Assembly: GCA_015075405.1 (NCBI GenBank)
Contig: JABTUK010000003.1
Coordinates: forward strand, 744,001 to 808,000
Direction: 5' to 3'
Length of the DNA stretch: 64,000 bases
DNA from: Anaerolineales bacterium
Lineage (GTDB): Bacteria > Chloroflexota > Anaerolineae > 4572-78 > J111
Part shown: positions 42,896 through 50,956 of the stretch, piece after piece
How positions within the stretch are numbered: the first letter of the stretch is position 1
Layout of the letters: each line of letters begins with the position of its first letter
The notes under the pieces: model-generated
What the model was told of the DNA's origin: nothing
Seen by the model: only the letters and a program-made list of their open reading frames with translations
Databases searched by the model: none
Position numbers and translations under genes: made by a program

Positions 42896-43168
42896 ATGCC
42901 GCCTGTTTCCCATCCCTTCAAAAAAGGCGCTTTGGTCATCTTGATGAATTACAACGACCATGCTCCTCCTCACGTTCACATCAAATATCAAGGGGATGTC
43001 CACAGCTATCGCCTGGATATCCGAACCAGAACCTGGCTAAAACCCGGCAAAGAACTGCCTTTGACTTTGCGAAAAATGATTGAACTGTGGGTAGAAGTCC
43101 ATGAACCGGAATTGTTGGAACAATGGGAAAATGCTCGTAATCATCAGCCAATAATCATTGTAGGATAA
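42896..43168 (+). CDS. DUF4160 protein
   Basis: A 90-residue protein: ILMNYNDHAPPHVHIKYQGD at residues 16-35 and LPLTLRKMIELWVEVHEPELLEQWE are the DUF4160 pattern. The His-rich HAPPHVHI is invariant in the family. It is nearly always followed by a DUF2442 gene, as here, and the pair is thought to be a toxin-antitoxin-like module, although its activity is not established. Confidence 0.85.
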   Translation: MPPVSHPFKKGALVILMNYNDHAPPHVHIKYQGDVHSYRLDIRTRTWLKPGKELPLTLRKMIELWVEVHEPELLEQWENARNHQPIIIVG

Positions 43169-43172
43169 GATC

Positions 43173-43550
43173 ATGAAATGGGCAGAATGGACAATTGTTG
43201 CCGATAATGAAAGCGTGTGGCAAAACCACAAAGAAAAAGGCTTACTCAAGGCCGAATATGTAGCCGATTACATCTTGCGGCTCTGGTTTGAGGAAGAGTT
43301 AGATGTTTCAATTTATGAGCTTGATTTTTATCCCTTGGTGGTCGCCGATAATCCAGGCGGCGTTTTTGCCGTCTTGAAAGATAAAGAGCGCTTTAGCCGG
43401 GTTCGGGGCGATTATGCTTTAATCTGGCTAAATCCAGAAACCGGCATCTATGATGAAAAGGCAATAGACCTAGCCCCGGAGTGTGTTCGCTTTTTTTGCG
43501 AGAAGTATGGCAAAAAGGTGAAGATAGCTGAAAGAGAAAAGGCTGCCTGA
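43173..43550 (+). CDS. DUF2442 protein
   Basis: A 125-residue protein whose second half (VSIYELDFYPLVVADNPGGV, LKDKERFSRVRGDYALIWL) fits DUF2442, which binds alongside DUF4160 as its usual partner. It starts 4 bases after the DUF4160 stop. The stop TGA at 43548-43550 touches the second copy of the multi-hairpin repeat. Confidence 0.78.
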   Translation: MKWAEWTIVADNESVWQNHKEKGLLKAEYVADYILRLWFEEELDVSIYELDFYPLVVADNPGGVFAVLKDKERFSRVRGDYALIWLNPETGIYDEKAIDLAPECVRFFCEKYGKKVKIAEREKAA

Positions 43551-43748
43551 TATCCGTGAAATCTAAGCCTCAATTACCGTTGGAAGGGATGGAGCAGGTT
43601 GAAAGCGTTCGGCAACTGTTTGGCTGACCTAACCCGCCCCGGCATGAATGCCAGGGCTACACAACAGCGCCGGGTCAACCCGGCTTTAACCCGATTCATC
43701 GGGCGCTGCTCTATAGTCCGGCGACTTCATCGCCGGACGAGCGCCGGC
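43551..43748. repeat. Multi-hairpin repeat, copy 2
   Basis: Direct repeat of 42322-42518 with about 85-90 percent identity by eye. All four hairpins are kept; in the first, the wobble pair of copy 1 (ATGTC) is a full pair here (ATGCC). It ends about 70 bases before hisD. Confidence 0.88.
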
Positions 43749-43816
43749 ACTAAGGTTCCAGTTCCTTCAGTTCCAACGAGTTCCCTTAGTTCCCTTCTTT
43801 GCCAAGAAACGATGGT

Positions 43817-45154
43817 ATGACTGACCTTTTCCGCATCTACACCGCCGCCGAAGCCCGGCAAACCATCCTCAAACGCTCGCCCATCGGCGAGATGAAATTG
43901 ACGCCGACCCTGGCCAAAGGCATCGAGCGGGTGTTTGGCGAAGCCCTGAGCCTGGAAGCCGCCGTAGGCCGGATTCTGGCCGATGTACGCCAGCGGGGCG
44001 ACGCCGCCGTACTCGATTGGACCGAGAAAATTGACGGCGTCCGGCTGCCCGCGTTGCAGGTAGCGCCGGATGAGATTGAGGCCGCTTACGCCAGTATTCC
44101 CGCCGAACTGCGCGACGCGCTCCACTTTGCCGCCGAGCGCATTCGAGCCTTTCACCTCAAACAGCCATCGTCAAGCTGGCTGGATTGGCGGCGCGACGGC
44201 GGGGCGTTGGGCCAAATGGTTCGCCCGCTGGAACGGGTCGGGGTGTATGCGCCGGGTGGGACCGCGCCTTATCCCAGCACCCTGCTGATGTGCGCCGTCA
44301 CGGCGCGAGTGGCCGGGGTGGAGCAGGTCATCGTGACCACGCCCAGCGGCCGCGATCCCGAGGGCCGCATCGCGCCGGTGCTGCTGGCGGCGGCCAAAGT
44401 GGCCGGAGTAGATGCGGTTTATCGTCTCGGCGGGGCGCAGGCGGTGGGAGCTATGGCTTACGGCACGGAGTCGCTGCCGGCGGTGGATAAAATTGTCGGG
44501 CCGGGTAATATTTTCGTCACCCTGGCCAAGCGACAGGTGTTTGGACAGGTGGATATTGACGGGCTGCCCGGCCCCACCGAAACCCTGGTCATCGCCGCCG
44601 CCGGGGCCAACCCGGCGCTGGTCGCCGCCGATTTGCTGGCCCAGGCCGAGCACGACACCCTGGCTTCGGCCATTTTGGTCACGCCCAGCCGGCCCCTGGC
44701 CGAAGCGGTCCAGCTTGAAATGGGCCGCCAGCTTGAGGCCCTGGAACGCAGCGAGATCATTGCTGAGAGTCTGCCAAATCAGGGCGGGGCCGTCATCTGC
44801 GCCGACCTGGCCGAGGCGGTCGAATTGAGCAATCTCTACGCCCCGGAACATCTGTGCCTGCACACGCCGGACCCCTGGGCGCTGGTCGGCCAGGTCAAAA
44901 ACGCCGGAGGTATCTTTTTGGGCGAGCACGCCTATGAAGTGTTGGGTGATTACACCGCCGGCCCAACCCATGTCATGCCGACGATGGGCACGGCCCGTTT
45001 TGCCAGCCCGCTCAGCGTCCGCGATTTTACCAAAATCATCAGTATTTTTGGACTGGATGCCACCGAGGCCGCAGCCATTAGTCCTGCGGCCCAACTTCTG
45101 GCCGAGGCCGAAGGCTTAGGCGCGCACGCCGCCGCCGTAAGGAGACGCTTATGA
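43817..45154 (+). CDS. hisD: Histidinol dehydrogenase
   Basis: Oxidises histidinol to histidine in two NAD-dependent steps. The 445-residue protein has RVGVYAPGGTAPYPSTLLM, the signature GPGNIFVTLAKRQVFGQVDIDGLPGP region, QAEHDTLASAIL (zinc and catalytic His) and NLYAPEHLCL. I prefer the ATG at 43817 to the in-frame TTG at 43799. The stop overlaps the next gene by four bases (ATGA). Confidence 0.95.
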   Translation: MTDLFRIYTAAEARQTILKRSPIGEMKLTPTLAKGIERVFGEALSLEAAVGRILADVRQRGDAAVLDWTEKIDGVRLPALQVAPDEIEAAYASIPAELRDALHFAAERIRAFHLKQPSSSWLDWRRDGGALGQMVRPLERVGVYAPGGTAPYPSTLLMCAVTARVAGVEQVIVTTPSGRDPEGRIAPVLLAAAKVAGVDAVYRLGGAQAVGAMAYGTESLPAVDKIVGPGNIFVTLAKRQVFGQVDIDGLPGPTETLVIAAAGANPALVAADLLAQAEHDTLASAILVTPSRPLAEAVQLEMGRQLEALERSEIIAESLPNQGGAVICADLAEAVELSNLYAPEHLCLHTPDPWALVGQVKNAGGIFLGEHAYEVLGDYTAGPTHVMPTMGTARFASPLSVRDFTKIISIFGLDATEAAAISPAAQLLAEAEGLGAHAAAVRRRL

Positions 45155-45462
45155 AAATACGACAAGCTACACCCAAACACGAGAAGACCCTGCTGAACCT
45201 GATGCGCGAGTCCTTTGAGGAGGAAACCGAAGCCGCGCCGGGCGAGTGGGCCAAAACCGAAGCCGCCATTAAAACCTTGCTCAACGACCCGCAAGCCGGC
45301 GAAGCTTACCTGATCCACGACGAGAACAATCAGGTCATCGGTTATATGATTATGTGTCGTGGCTTCAGCCTGGATTACGGCGGCTACTTCACCTGGATCG
45401 AAGAGACCTACGTGCGCAAATCGGAGCAGGGCCGCTTCCGCGATCAGAGGTTTTCGCCTTGA
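45151..45462 (+). CDS. GNAT acetyltransferase fragment
   Basis: A 103-residue protein with the first half of a GNAT domain: IRQATPKHEKTLLNLMRESF, AYLIHDENNQVIGYMIM and YFTWIEETYVRK. The family would continue with the acetyl-CoA loop (R/Q-x-x-G-x-G/A) and two more elements, about 45 residues; instead it ends SEQGRFRDQRFSP. It is thus a truncated, probably inactive remnant. The stop overlaps the TTG start of hisC (TTGA), so it may now only serve translational coupling between hisD and hisC. Confidence 0.75.
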   Translation: MKIRQATPKHEKTLLNLMRESFEEETEAAPGEWAKTEAAIKTLLNDPQAGEAYLIHDENNQVIGYMIMCRGFSLDYGGYFTWIEETYVRKSEQGRFRDQRFSP

Positions 45463-46673
45463 GTGATAAGTTCAATCTCGACCGGCTCATCCGGCCCAAC
45501 CTGGCCCGGCTCAAGCCCTACACCCCGATCCTGCCGTTTGAGGTGCTGTCGCAGCAGTTGGGCCGCCGGCCCGACGAGATCATCAAGCTCGATGCCAACG
45601 AAAACCCCTACGGCCCTTCGCCGCGGGTGGCCGCAGCCCTGGCCGAAGCGCCCTACCTGCACATTTACCCCGACCCCGAAAGTCGGGAACTACGGGCAGC
45701 TCTGGCCGATTACACCGGTCTCGCTGCCGATTATTTGTTGGTGGGCCTGGGCGCAGATGAATTGATTGACCTGATTATGCGTCTGGTCATTGTTCCGGGC
45801 GATACCATTGTCAACTGCCCGCCGACCTTTGGCATGTATGCCTTTGATGCCGACATCAACGGCGCGGAAGTTATCAACGTCTGGCGGCGGCCTGATTTTG
45901 CGGTGGATATTGAGGGAATTGAGGCGGTGTTTACCCCCCCTTACCCCCCCCTTAAAGGGGGGGAGAAAGAAGAACCCCTGGAAGGGAGGGGGCAGCCCCA
46001 AAAATCCCCCTCCCTTCCAGGGAGTGAGCAGGGGGAGGGTCACAGCCACCCTAAACTGATCTTCGTCACCTCGCCCAACAACCCCGACGGCTCGCTGCTG
46101 GGCGACGACGAATTGAAGCGGCTGCTGGCCCTCCCGGCCATCGTCGTTTTGGATGAAGCCTATATTGAATTTGCCGGTGCATCGGCGGGCGTGGGCAGCC
46201 GGATCGAATGGGTGCGCGACTACCCCAATTTGGTTGTTTTACGCACCTTCAGCAAATGGGCTGGACTGGCCGGGCTGCGCCTGGGCTACGGGGCGTTTCC
46301 GCTCGACATCATCGCGCACCTCTGGAAAATCAAGCAGCCCTACAACGTCCCCGTGACCGGGCAAATTGCCGGGCTGGTCTCGCTGTCCGACCGGGAGCGA
46401 TTGTTGGGACGAGTGGCCCAATTGGTGGCGCAGCGAGAACAGTTTTACCAAGTTCTGGCCGGCATCACTTGGCTGCAAGCCTACCCCAGCCAGGCCAATT
46501 TTATTTTGTGCCGGGTGCTGGGCCGCTCGGCGGTGGAAGTCAAAGCGCAGTTGGCGGCGCACGGCATTTTGGTCCGCTACTACAATTCGCCGGGCCTGGC
46601 CGACTGCCTGCGTTTCAGCATCGGCACCCCGGCCCAAATGGACCGGCTGGCGGAAGTTTTAAAGCTACTGTAA
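45459..46673 (+). CDS. hisC: Histidinol-phosphate aminotransferase with in-frame palindrome insert
   Basis: PLP enzyme converting imidazole-acetol phosphate and glutamate to histidinol phosphate. The 404-residue protein starts at a TTG (LSDKFNLDRLIRPNLARLKPY). KLDANENPYGPSPRV, FVTSPNNPDG, VVLDEAYIEF (PLP Asp/Tyr) and TFSKWAGLAGLRLGYG (Schiff-base Lys) are intact. Between AVDIEGIEAVF and PKLIFVTSPN, where homologues have a few residues, there are about 37 Pro/Gly/Lys-rich residues encoded by a palindromic repeat (45931-46047). The insert lies in a surface loop before the PLP strand, so activity is probably kept. Confidence 0.9.
   Translation: MSDKFNLDRLIRPNLARLKPYTPILPFEVLSQQLGRRPDEIIKLDANENPYGPSPRVAAALAEAPYLHIYPDPESRELRAALADYTGLAADYLLVGLGADELIDLIMRLVIVPGDTIVNCPPTFGMYAFDADINGAEVINVWRRPDFAVDIEGIEAVFTPPYPPLKGGEKEEPLEGRGQPQKSPSLPGSEQGEGHSHPKLIFVTSPNNPDGSLLGDDELKRLLALPAIVVLDEAYIEFAGASAGVGSRIEWVRDYPNLVVLRTFSKWAGLAGLRLGYGAFPLDIIAHLWKIKQPYNVPVTGQIAGLVSLSDRERLLGRVAQLVAQREQFYQVLAGITWLQAYPSQANFILCRVLGRSAVEVKAQLAAHGILVRYYNSPGLADCLRFSIGTPAQMDRLAEVLKLL
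45931..46047. repeat. Palindromic element inserted in frame in hisC
   Basis: Two hairpins: C-run/TTAAA/G-run (45944-45963, 7-bp stem) and a perfect 17-bp stem CCCTGGAAGGGAGGGGG (45976-45992) with CCCCCTCCCTTCCAGGG (46006-46022). It reads in frame as PPYPPLKGGEKEE...SLPGSEQGEGHSH. The composition is unlike the surrounding gene. Confidence 0.88.
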
Positions 46674-46692
46674 TCGTTCAATTGATGTTGTC

Positions 46693-46889
46693 GTCTTGCG
46701 TGTTGCGTAAGTAACCCGAGTTCGGATTTAGCTCGAAAATCACCCTTCGATACGGGCTAACGCCCTACTCAGGATGATTTTGGGCTATCGCATCCTGAGT
46801 AGCCCCAAGCAAAGCGAGGGGTGTATCGAAGGGTGCGATTTAGAAAACTCCAATCTCCGGTTAAGTAAAATGAACGGAACACGCAAGAC
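46693..46889. repeat. Nested palindromes between hisC and the HAD gene
   Basis: Outer arms GTCTTGCGTGTT (46693-46704) and AACACGCAAGAC (46878-46889), made of the words cttgcg/tgttgcg, enclose a second palindrome with CACCCTTCGATAC (46741-46753) / GTATCGAAGGGTG (46823-46835) and CTACTCAGGATG (46765-46776) / CATCCTGAGTAG (46791-46802). The inner one looks like an insertion into the outer one. Confidence 0.82.
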
Positions 46890-46916
46890 GCAACACGTTT
46901 GTTTTTGGTCAAGCCT

Positions 46917-47942
46917 ATGAGTTACAAACCCAAGCTGCAAATCGAAGGACTGATCTTTGCCGTTGACGATGTACTGGTGGATGTCAGCGGTTCGTACCGT
47001 GAGGTGGTTCGTCGCACGGTGCAGCTTTACCTGGAGCAGGCCATCGGGCTGCCGGCGGCCCAGGAGCCGCTGCTGACCCTCGACGAGGTGGCCCTGCTGC
47101 AAAAGATGGGGCGCTTTGTCAATTATTGGGACCTGGCGACGGCGTTAGCCCTCTATTTTATCGAAATGCTGCCGCCGGTGCCGGTGCCCACGTTCCCCTC
47201 CCGGCTGCATGTCCCGGCGATCATTGCTTATTTGCAACTGGCCGGGGGTCGCCTAAAAATTAGCCTGGAAACGCTGCGCGAGCAAAAGAACATTGCCCAA
47301 CTCGCGCAAGACATTGCCGCCGCGGGCGGTGGGATAGACGGTGCCAACACCGCCCTGCCCAAAATGAACCGGCATCTGCTGGTAGCCAGCGGCAACCTGA
47401 CCAAAACCAATCTGGTTAACCGTATTTTCCAGGAGTTATACCTGGGCGCGCATGTATTTGAGCAGGTGTATCAGCAGCCGGCCGTGCTGGTGCAGGGGAC
47501 CGGCTACCGCGAGCGCGAGACCCGACTGATCAAGCCGGAGGTCTTAACCCATTTGGGCCGCACCCTCGGCCTGGGCGTGGTCTCGAACCGGCCCCGTCTG
47601 GAAGTCGAGTGGACGCTGAAAATGACACAGCTTGAGCCTTATTTTCAAACCGTCATCACCCTGGACGAGATAACCGAGGCCGGGGCCAATCCCCTGCCCG
47701 ATCCCTGGGCGCTGGTGGAAGCCGCCCGCAGGTTGCAGCCTACGCCGGCCCGCAGCGCCTACATCGGGGCCAATCCGGCGGATGTCATCGCCGCCCGCGC
47801 CGCCCACCAAATCGCGCCCTTCACCGCCATCGCCTGCCTGGCCGGCGCGCCTGATAAAGAAGCCTTACGCGCCGAGTTTGAGGCGGCGAAGGCTCAGATT
47901 ATTTTGGGACATCCGAATAACTTAAGAGAGTTGGTAGAGTGA
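46917..47942 (+). CDS. HAD-superfamily protein lacking the nucleophilic Asp
   Basis: A 341-residue protein resembling HAD subfamily IA proteins of the TIGR01548 type: GLIFAVDDVLVDVSGSYREV at the start, GLGVVSNRPRLEVEWTL as motif II, and ADVIAARAAH as motif IV region with YIGANPADV. The motif I of such enzymes is F-D-x-D-G-V; here the nucleophile is Ala (A15) and only the second Asp (D17) is left. A long insertion (about 70-170) replaces the cap. Its position after hisC would suit a histidinol-phosphate phosphatase, which is otherwise missing, but the lost nucleophile argues against phosphatase activity. ATG 46917 is preferred. Confidence 0.7.
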   Translation: MSYKPKLQIEGLIFAVDDVLVDVSGSYREVVRRTVQLYLEQAIGLPAAQEPLLTLDEVALLQKMGRFVNYWDLATALALYFIEMLPPVPVPTFPSRLHVPAIIAYLQLAGGRLKISLETLREQKNIAQLAQDIAAAGGGIDGANTALPKMNRHLLVASGNLTKTNLVNRIFQELYLGAHVFEQVYQQPAVLVQGTGYRERETRLIKPEVLTHLGRTLGLGVVSNRPRLEVEWTLKMTQLEPYFQTVITLDEITEAGANPLPDPWALVEAARRLQPTPARSAYIGANPADVIAARAAHQIAPFTAIACLAGAPDKEALRAEFEAAKAQIILGHPNNLRELVE

Positions 47943-48051
47943 GACGTTGAAATCATTGAAAAACCCAACCGAACACGCCTTTCGCGCCCAAAAAACTTGT
48001 GTTAAAATACTACTGATATGGCAAGTATGTTAGACACGGAAGACGATGACA

Positions 48052-48336
48052 ATGGAAGCAATTCGTTTACAGCAAACTGTTCAAAAAAGTGGTGAACTAC
48101 ACCTCACAAATTTACCTCTGGAAAAGGGTCAACAAGTAGAACTTCTAGTGCTCTTTAGCCCTACCAGACCAAAACGCCCTCGTTTAACGGCCAGGCAGTT
48201 ACTCAATTCCGAATTGATCGGCTTATGGCAAAATCGTTCTGACATCACCGACAGTGCCGCCTACGCTCGTCAACTTCGAGAGCAAGCTCAAAGAAGACCG
48301 GATATAAGTAGGATAGACGATGATCATCCTGGATAG
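48052..48336 (+). CDS. VapB-like antitoxin
   Basis: A 94-residue protein directly upstream of a PIN toxin and overlapping it by 17 bases. The N-terminus (MEAIRLQQTVQKSGELHLTN then LPLEKGQQVELLVLF) is an AbrB/SpoVT-like beta-hairpin DNA-binding fold, and the helical C-terminal part (TARQLLNSELIGLWQNR) would clamp the toxin. GGAAG is nine bases before the ATG at 48052, better than the ATG at 48046. Confidence 0.78.
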   Translation: MEAIRLQQTVQKSGELHLTNLPLEKGQQVELLVLFSPTRPKRPRLTARQLLNSELIGLWQNRSDITDSAAYARQLREQAQRRPDISRIDDDHPG

Positions 48337-48706
48337 CGATATTATGATAGATCTTTTGCGTCAGTATCCGCCAGCGGTGAGTTGGCTTGACTCGCTAGGG
48401 GATGAAGAGATTGTTCTAGCCGGTTTTGTAGCAATGGAGTTGTTTCAAGGCTGTAGCAATAAATCAGAGCAAGACAAGGTAGCAAAAGTATTAACAGCAT
48501 TTGAAACGGTTTGGCCTTCATCTGAAACCTGTGATGAAGCCCTGGATATTTTTTTGCGTTACCACCTCAGCCATAATCTTGGTCTGCTTGATGCTCTGAT
48601 TGGTCAAACTGCGGTCGCTTTAAATTTGCCGCTATATACGTTCAATCGCAAGCATTACGCCCCTATTCCCAATTTGATAACATTGCAGCCATACACCAAA
48701 TCATAG
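48320..48706 (+). CDS. VapC-like PIN domain toxin
   Basis: A 128-residue PIN-domain ribonuclease. The acidic active site is complete: MIILDSDIMIDLL (D5), GFVAMELFQG (Glu near 41), GLLDALIGQTA (Asp near 93) and a final YTFNRKHY. VapC toxins cut tRNA or rRNA when free of antitoxin. The pair sits between hisC/HAD and hisB, splitting the his operon. Confidence 0.87.
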   Translation: MIILDSDIMIDLLRQYPPAVSWLDSLGDEEIVLAGFVAMELFQGCSNKSEQDKVAKVLTAFETVWPSSETCDEALDIFLRYHLSHNLGLLDALIGQTAVALNLPLYTFNRKHYAPIPNLITLQPYTKS

Positions 48707-48797
48707 CACTAGCAAAAGTATTCGTATTTACCCGTACTATTTACTTCTTTTGTTAAATTTACTGGCTTGCATCTACGATCTATTGATGGAGTAACTA

Positions 48798-49403
48798 TTG
48801 ACACTCTTACCCCGTACCGCCATCGTCACCCGTAAAACGGGTGAAACCGATATCGAAATCAGCCTCAATCTCGACGGCTCCGGCCAGGCCGACATCGCCA
48901 CCGGCGTCGGCTTTCTGGACCATATGCTGCACGCCCTGGCCCGCCACGCCCGCTTTGACTTAAAAGTGCGGGCCAGCGGCGATCTGCATATTGACGAGCA
49001 TCACACCGTCGAAGATGTAGGCATTGTTCTGGGCCGGGCGCTGGCCGAAGCCCTGGGCGACCGTAAAGGCATCACTCGCATGGGCCATGCCATCGTGCCC
49101 ATGGACGAGGCTCTGGCCCTGGTGGCTGTTGATTTTGGCGGACGCGGCTACTTTGTTTTTGATGGCGCCTTCAGCACCGAGCGCATTGGCCAGGTTGGGA
49201 CCTCGCTGATCCCCCACTTTTTTGAAAGCCTGGCCCACGAAGGCCGGCTGAACCTGCACGCTCGGCTGCTGGCCGGCGCGGACGACCACCACCGGGCCGA
49301 AGCCCTGTTCAAAGCTCTGGCCCGCGCCCTTGACATGGCTGTTCGCCGGGATGAGCGACTGGCCGGGCAGTCGCCCAGCACCAAAGGGACGCTTACCGCG
49401 TGA
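48798..49403 (+). CDS. hisB: Imidazoleglycerol-phosphate dehydratase
   Basis: Dehydrates IGP to imidazole-acetol phosphate. The 201-residue single-domain (monofunctional) enzyme has TGVGFLDHMLHALARHARFD, DEHHTVEDVGIVLG and RADDHHRAEALFKALA-type (GADDHHRAEALFKALA) manganese motifs. TTG start with GGAG upstream. There is no fused phosphatase domain as in the enterobacterial HisB, so histidinol-phosphate phosphatase must be separate. Confidence 0.95.
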   Translation: MTLLPRTAIVTRKTGETDIEISLNLDGSGQADIATGVGFLDHMLHALARHARFDLKVRASGDLHIDEHHTVEDVGIVLGRALAEALGDRKGITRMGHAIVPMDEALALVAVDFGGRGYFVFDGAFSTERIGQVGTSLIPHFFESLAHEGRLNLHARLLAGADDHHRAEALFKALARALDMAVRRDERLAGQSPSTKGTLTA

Positions 49404-49406
49404 TGA

Positions 49407-49477
49407 TAGACCGGAGACCGGAGACCGGAGACCGGGGTTTAAATATAGCCGGTCCCCCGTCCCCGGTCCCCGGTCAT
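49407..49477. repeat. Word-repeat hairpin (gaccgg family)
   Basis: Three to four copies of GACCGGA (from about 49411) face GTCCCCGGTCCCCGGTCATT on the other side with an AT-rich loop (ttTAAATATA). The A/G differences between arms make it an imperfect stem. It begins four bases after the hisB stop codon. Confidence 0.78.
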
Positions 49478-49494
49478 TACTGAAAGGATTTCTC

Positions 49495-50133
49495 GTGACC
49501 CAACCTAAGCTTGTAATTGTTGACTACGGCGTAGGCAACTTTAGAAATGTGCAAAAAGCGTTTGAGGCCGTCGGCGCGGCGGCGGAGATTACCGACTCGG
49601 TTCAGACTGTCGAAGCGGCTGAGGTGGTGGTGCTGCCCGGCGTCGGCGCATTTGGCGACGCCATGCGCCACCTGCGCGAGCGCGGGCTGGACCAGCCGGT
49701 TCTGGCGGCGGCGCGGGCCGGCAAACCTGTCTTTGGCATTTGCGTCGGGCTGCAACTCTTGTTTGAGGAAAGCGAAGAAATGGGCCGGCACGAAGGTTTA
49801 GGCATCCTGCCCGGCAAAATTGTCCGTTTTCCCAACAGGCCGGGCTTCGTTGTACCGCACATGGGCTGGAATCAAATCGAGCCGGCTCGCCCTCACCCGC
49901 TGCTCCGGCGCGTCAACTCCGGCGATTTTGCCTACTTTGCCCACTCCTATTATGCTGTCCCGGCCAATCCCGCCGATATTATCGCCTGCACCGATTACGG
50001 CCAGCTTTTCCCCACCGTCGTGGGCCGCGACAACGTCTGCGCCATCCAGTTTCACCCCGAAAAGAGCCAGCAGGTGGGGCTGCAAATATTGCGGAATTTT
50101 GTGGAATGGGCCGGGGGAGGCGAGGAGGGGTGA
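49495..50133 (+). CDS. hisH: Imidazole glycerol phosphate synthase, glutaminase subunit
   Basis: Supplies ammonia from glutamine to HisF. The 212-residue class I glutamine amidotransferase starts at a GTG with AAGGA upstream. VIVDYGVGNFRNV, PGVGAFGDAM, the nucleophile in FGICVGLQLLF (usually GICLGMQ) and the His/Glu in AIQFHPEKSQ are present. The last residues (GGGEEG) and the stop codon are encoded by the palindrome at 50116-50176. Confidence 0.94.
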   Translation: MTQPKLVIVDYGVGNFRNVQKAFEAVGAAAEITDSVQTVEAAEVVVLPGVGAFGDAMRHLRERGLDQPVLAAARAGKPVFGICVGLQLLFEESEEMGRHEGLGILPGKIVRFPNRPGFVVPHMGWNQIEPARPHPLLRRVNSGDFAYFAHSYYAVPANPADIIACTDYGQLFPTVVGRDNVCAIQFHPEKSQQVGLQILRNFVEWAGGGEEG

Positions 50134-50176
50134 GGCGAAAAAATTTTTCTCCTCGCCTCCCGTGTCATCGCCTCAC
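50116..50176. repeat. Word-repeat hairpin overlapping the hisH stop
   Basis: GGAGGCGAGGAG (50116-50127) pairs with CTCCTCGCCTCC (50149-50160) and GTGAGGCGA (50130-50138) with TCGCCTCAC (50168-50176). The centre AAAAATTTTT is itself palindromic. The hisH stop TGA (50131-50133) is inside the repeat. It ends 15 bases before hisA. Confidence 0.88.
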
Positions 50177-50191
50177 GAAACAGGAGTAGCT

Positions 50192-50956
50192 ATGCAAATT
50201 TTTGCCGCCATTGATTTGAAAAACGGCCACTGTGTCCGGCTAACCCAGGGCGACCCTGACGCCGAGACGGTTTACGGCCACGACCCGGCCGCAATGGCCG
50301 AACAGTGGGCCGAGTTCGGCGTGGATTGGCTGCACGTGGTCAACCTCGACGGCGCGTTTGGCGACCCGGAAAAGTCGGCCAAAAATGTCAATGCGCTGCA
50401 AGCCATCCTGGATCGCGTGACCATCCCGGTCCAATTTGGTGGTGGGCTGCGCCGCCTCGAAGATATTGCCCGCGCGCTCGATCTGGGCGTTAGCCGGGTA
50501 GTCGTCGGCTCGATGGCCGCCGACCGGCCTCGCCAGATGCTCGATGTGTTGGGTCAGTTTGGCCCGGAGCAGGTGGCGCTGGGGCTGGATGTCAAAGAGG
50601 GCAAGGTGGCTACCCACGGCTGGCGGCAACTGGCCGAAACCGACGCCCTGAAGTTGGTTCAACTGATTCAGACCGCCGGCCTGACCCACGTGATTTACAC
50701 CGACATTTCCCGCGATGGCATGCTGACCGGCATCAACCTGGAAGCAACCGTAGCCCTGGCCCGCGCCGCCAATGCCAGCAATCCTGAGCGCAGCTTTAAA
50801 GTGATCGCTTCGGGCGGCGTCGCCAGCATCGAGGATGTCAAGCGGGTCAAAGCCGTCGAACACGAGGGCGTTGAAGGGCTGATTATCGGCAAGGCTCTCT
50901 ACACCGGCGCAGTGGATTTGGCCGAGGCGATTCGCGTGGCGCGTTCGGAAGGATAA
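50192..50956 (+). CDS. hisA: ProFAR isomerase
   Basis: Isomerises 5'-ProFAR to PRFAR by an Amadori rearrangement. The 254-residue half-barrel pair starts with FAAIDLKNGHCVRLTQGD (catalytic Asp at position 8), with GGGLRRLEDI, VIYTDISRDGML (second Asp) and ASGGVASIED. CAGGAG precedes the ATG. Single-function HisA, not a PriA as judged from the motifs alone. Confidence 0.94.
   Translation: MQIFAAIDLKNGHCVRLTQGDPDAETVYGHDPAAMAEQWAEFGVDWLHVVNLDGAFGDPEKSAKNVNALQAILDRVTIPVQFGGGLRRLEDIARALDLGVSRVVVGSMAADRPRQMLDVLGQFGPEQVALGLDVKEGKVATHGWRQLAETDALKLVQLIQTAGLTHVIYTDISRDGMLTGINLEATVALARAANASNPERSFKVIASGGVASIEDVKRVKAVEHEGVEGLIIGKALYTGAVDLAEAIRVARSEG

Noticed and set aside
44171..45094. A 307-codon minus-strand frame opposite hisD.
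   Set aside because: Shadow of hisD; composition (His/Gly/Arg-rich) unlike a real protein.
49330..49494. Extended start of HisH.
   Set aside because: The upstream codons come from the end of hisB and the gaccgg hairpin; the GTG at 49495 has AAGGA and the family N-terminus.
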